A stretch of 17,101 nt of DNA, taken from assembly GCA_022579005.1 (NCBI GenBank), contig MU401900.1:1-17101 (forward strand), read 5' to 3'. The position numbers and the translations under genes were made by a program. Below the pieces are notes generated by a model. It saw only the letters and a list, made by a program, of their open reading frames with translations. It did not search any database and was not told the origin of the DNA. Origin of the DNA: Poronia punctata. Its lineage: Eukaryota > Ascomycota > Sordariomycetes > Xylariales > Xylariaceae. Shown here one piece after another: positions 16,721 through 17,101 of this stretch. Within the stretch, counting starts at the first letter, position 1. The number at the start of each line of letters is the position of its first letter.

Positions 16721-17101
16721 TAAATATAAACAAAAGCAAATTTTTTTATTTCTGCACTTTTTTTTACCTTTTAAAGTTGTTTACGCTAAATATAGCTAAG
16801 CTAATTAGTAGTTTTTTTTTTATTTTTAATTTACTTTTTTTTTAAACTTAGTATTTTTTAACAAGTACTTTTATATTATATAGCTATTACTTTAAGCGCT
16901 ACTAGTTATTTTTATAACTATACTTTTTTTATTTAACTAAGTACTAATATTTTATTTTAAAGCAGTTTAAGTAATAGTTTAAAATAGTTTTAACTTTAAA
17001 TAAATTTTTTACTTTATTTTAATTTAGCTAGTTATTTTAAATAAAACTAAAAGCTAAAATAAACTTATAAAATAAGTTTTTTTTTTTTGTTTAAAAAATA
17101 A
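16721..17101. other. T-rich DNA, nothing recognised
   Basis: The + strand is T-rich with several long T runs (e.g. 16757-16766, 16811-16821, 17079-17088). By analogy with copies A, B and D this suggests a mutated coding region on the minus strand, but the reverse-strand frames gave no motif I know. It may be the start of another element continuing outside the window. Confidence 0.3.

Noticed and set aside
1..17101. A genetic code in which TAA/TAG mean Gln (as in some ciliates), given the many in-frame stops at Gln positions
   Set aside because: Stops also occur at Trp and Arg positions, and Asp, Cys and Gly codons are altered in the matching G-to-A/C-to-T direction, including active sites. 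Decay explains all of these; recoding does not.
1..17101. Mitochondrial genome or AT-rich protozoan nuclear DNA
   Set aside because: No mitochondrial genes, tRNAs or rRNAs are visible. The content is LTR retrotransposons with one-directional transitions, typical of RIP-affected fungal DNA.
1..17101. tRNA, rRNA or CRISPR array
   Set aside because: No cloverleaf with a conserved T-loop, no rRNA-like block and no regularly spaced identical repeats with unique spacers; the one regular array (7643-7760) has no spacers.

Overview
This window looks like a transposon graveyard in the AT-rich compartment of a filamentous ascomycete fungus (Pezizomycotina). I see no intact gene. The DNA is extremely AT-rich (by eye well over three quarters A+T; not counted). 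Every recognisable coding region is a retrotransposon whose codons have been shifted one way by C-to-T and G-to-A changes: Asp to Asn, Cys to Tyr, Gly/Glu to Lys, and Gln/Trp/Arg to TAA or TAG. This pattern is typical of repeat-induced point mutation (RIP). No species can be named from the sequence.

Layout. (1) 1-~4600, + strand: Ty3/gypsy element copy A. The window starts inside it. Reverse transcriptase (RT), RNase H and integrase relics are readable in that order. (2) ~4613-6235, + strand: a relic readable in one frame for about 540 codons. Its stops all fit mutated sense codons and I cannot assign it to a family. (3) ~6240-11690, - strand: Ty3/gypsy copy B, same family as A, with a 3' LTR at ~6240-6478 and a poor 5' LTR at ~11560-11685. 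A and B form a tail-to-tail inverted repeat with arms of about 4.6 kb. (4) ~11700-11962, + strand: another LTR of the A/B family, head-to-head with B's 5' LTR. (5) ~11963-13330, + strand: copy C, a different Ty3/gypsy family, with RT and RNase H only. The only notable ATG ORF (12855-13088, 77 codons) is a piece of its RNase H. (6) ~13330-13980: non-coding DNA with a cluster of imperfect fold-back repeats. (7) ~13980-16520, + strand: copy D, a Ty1/copia element with a presumed gag region, protease, GAG-pre-integrase and integrase, cut off inside integrase. (8) ~16520-17101: a less mutated patch with short inverted repeats, then T-rich DNA in which I recognise nothing.

The genes do not work together as a system. 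The interest lies in the unassigned relic, in the mutation signature (cytosines survive almost only after a purine; TC/GA dinucleotides are nearly gone), and in the nested, inverted arrangement of the elements. Boundaries are approximate (about +/-30 bases or more) because they come from manual alignment of low-complexity DNA.
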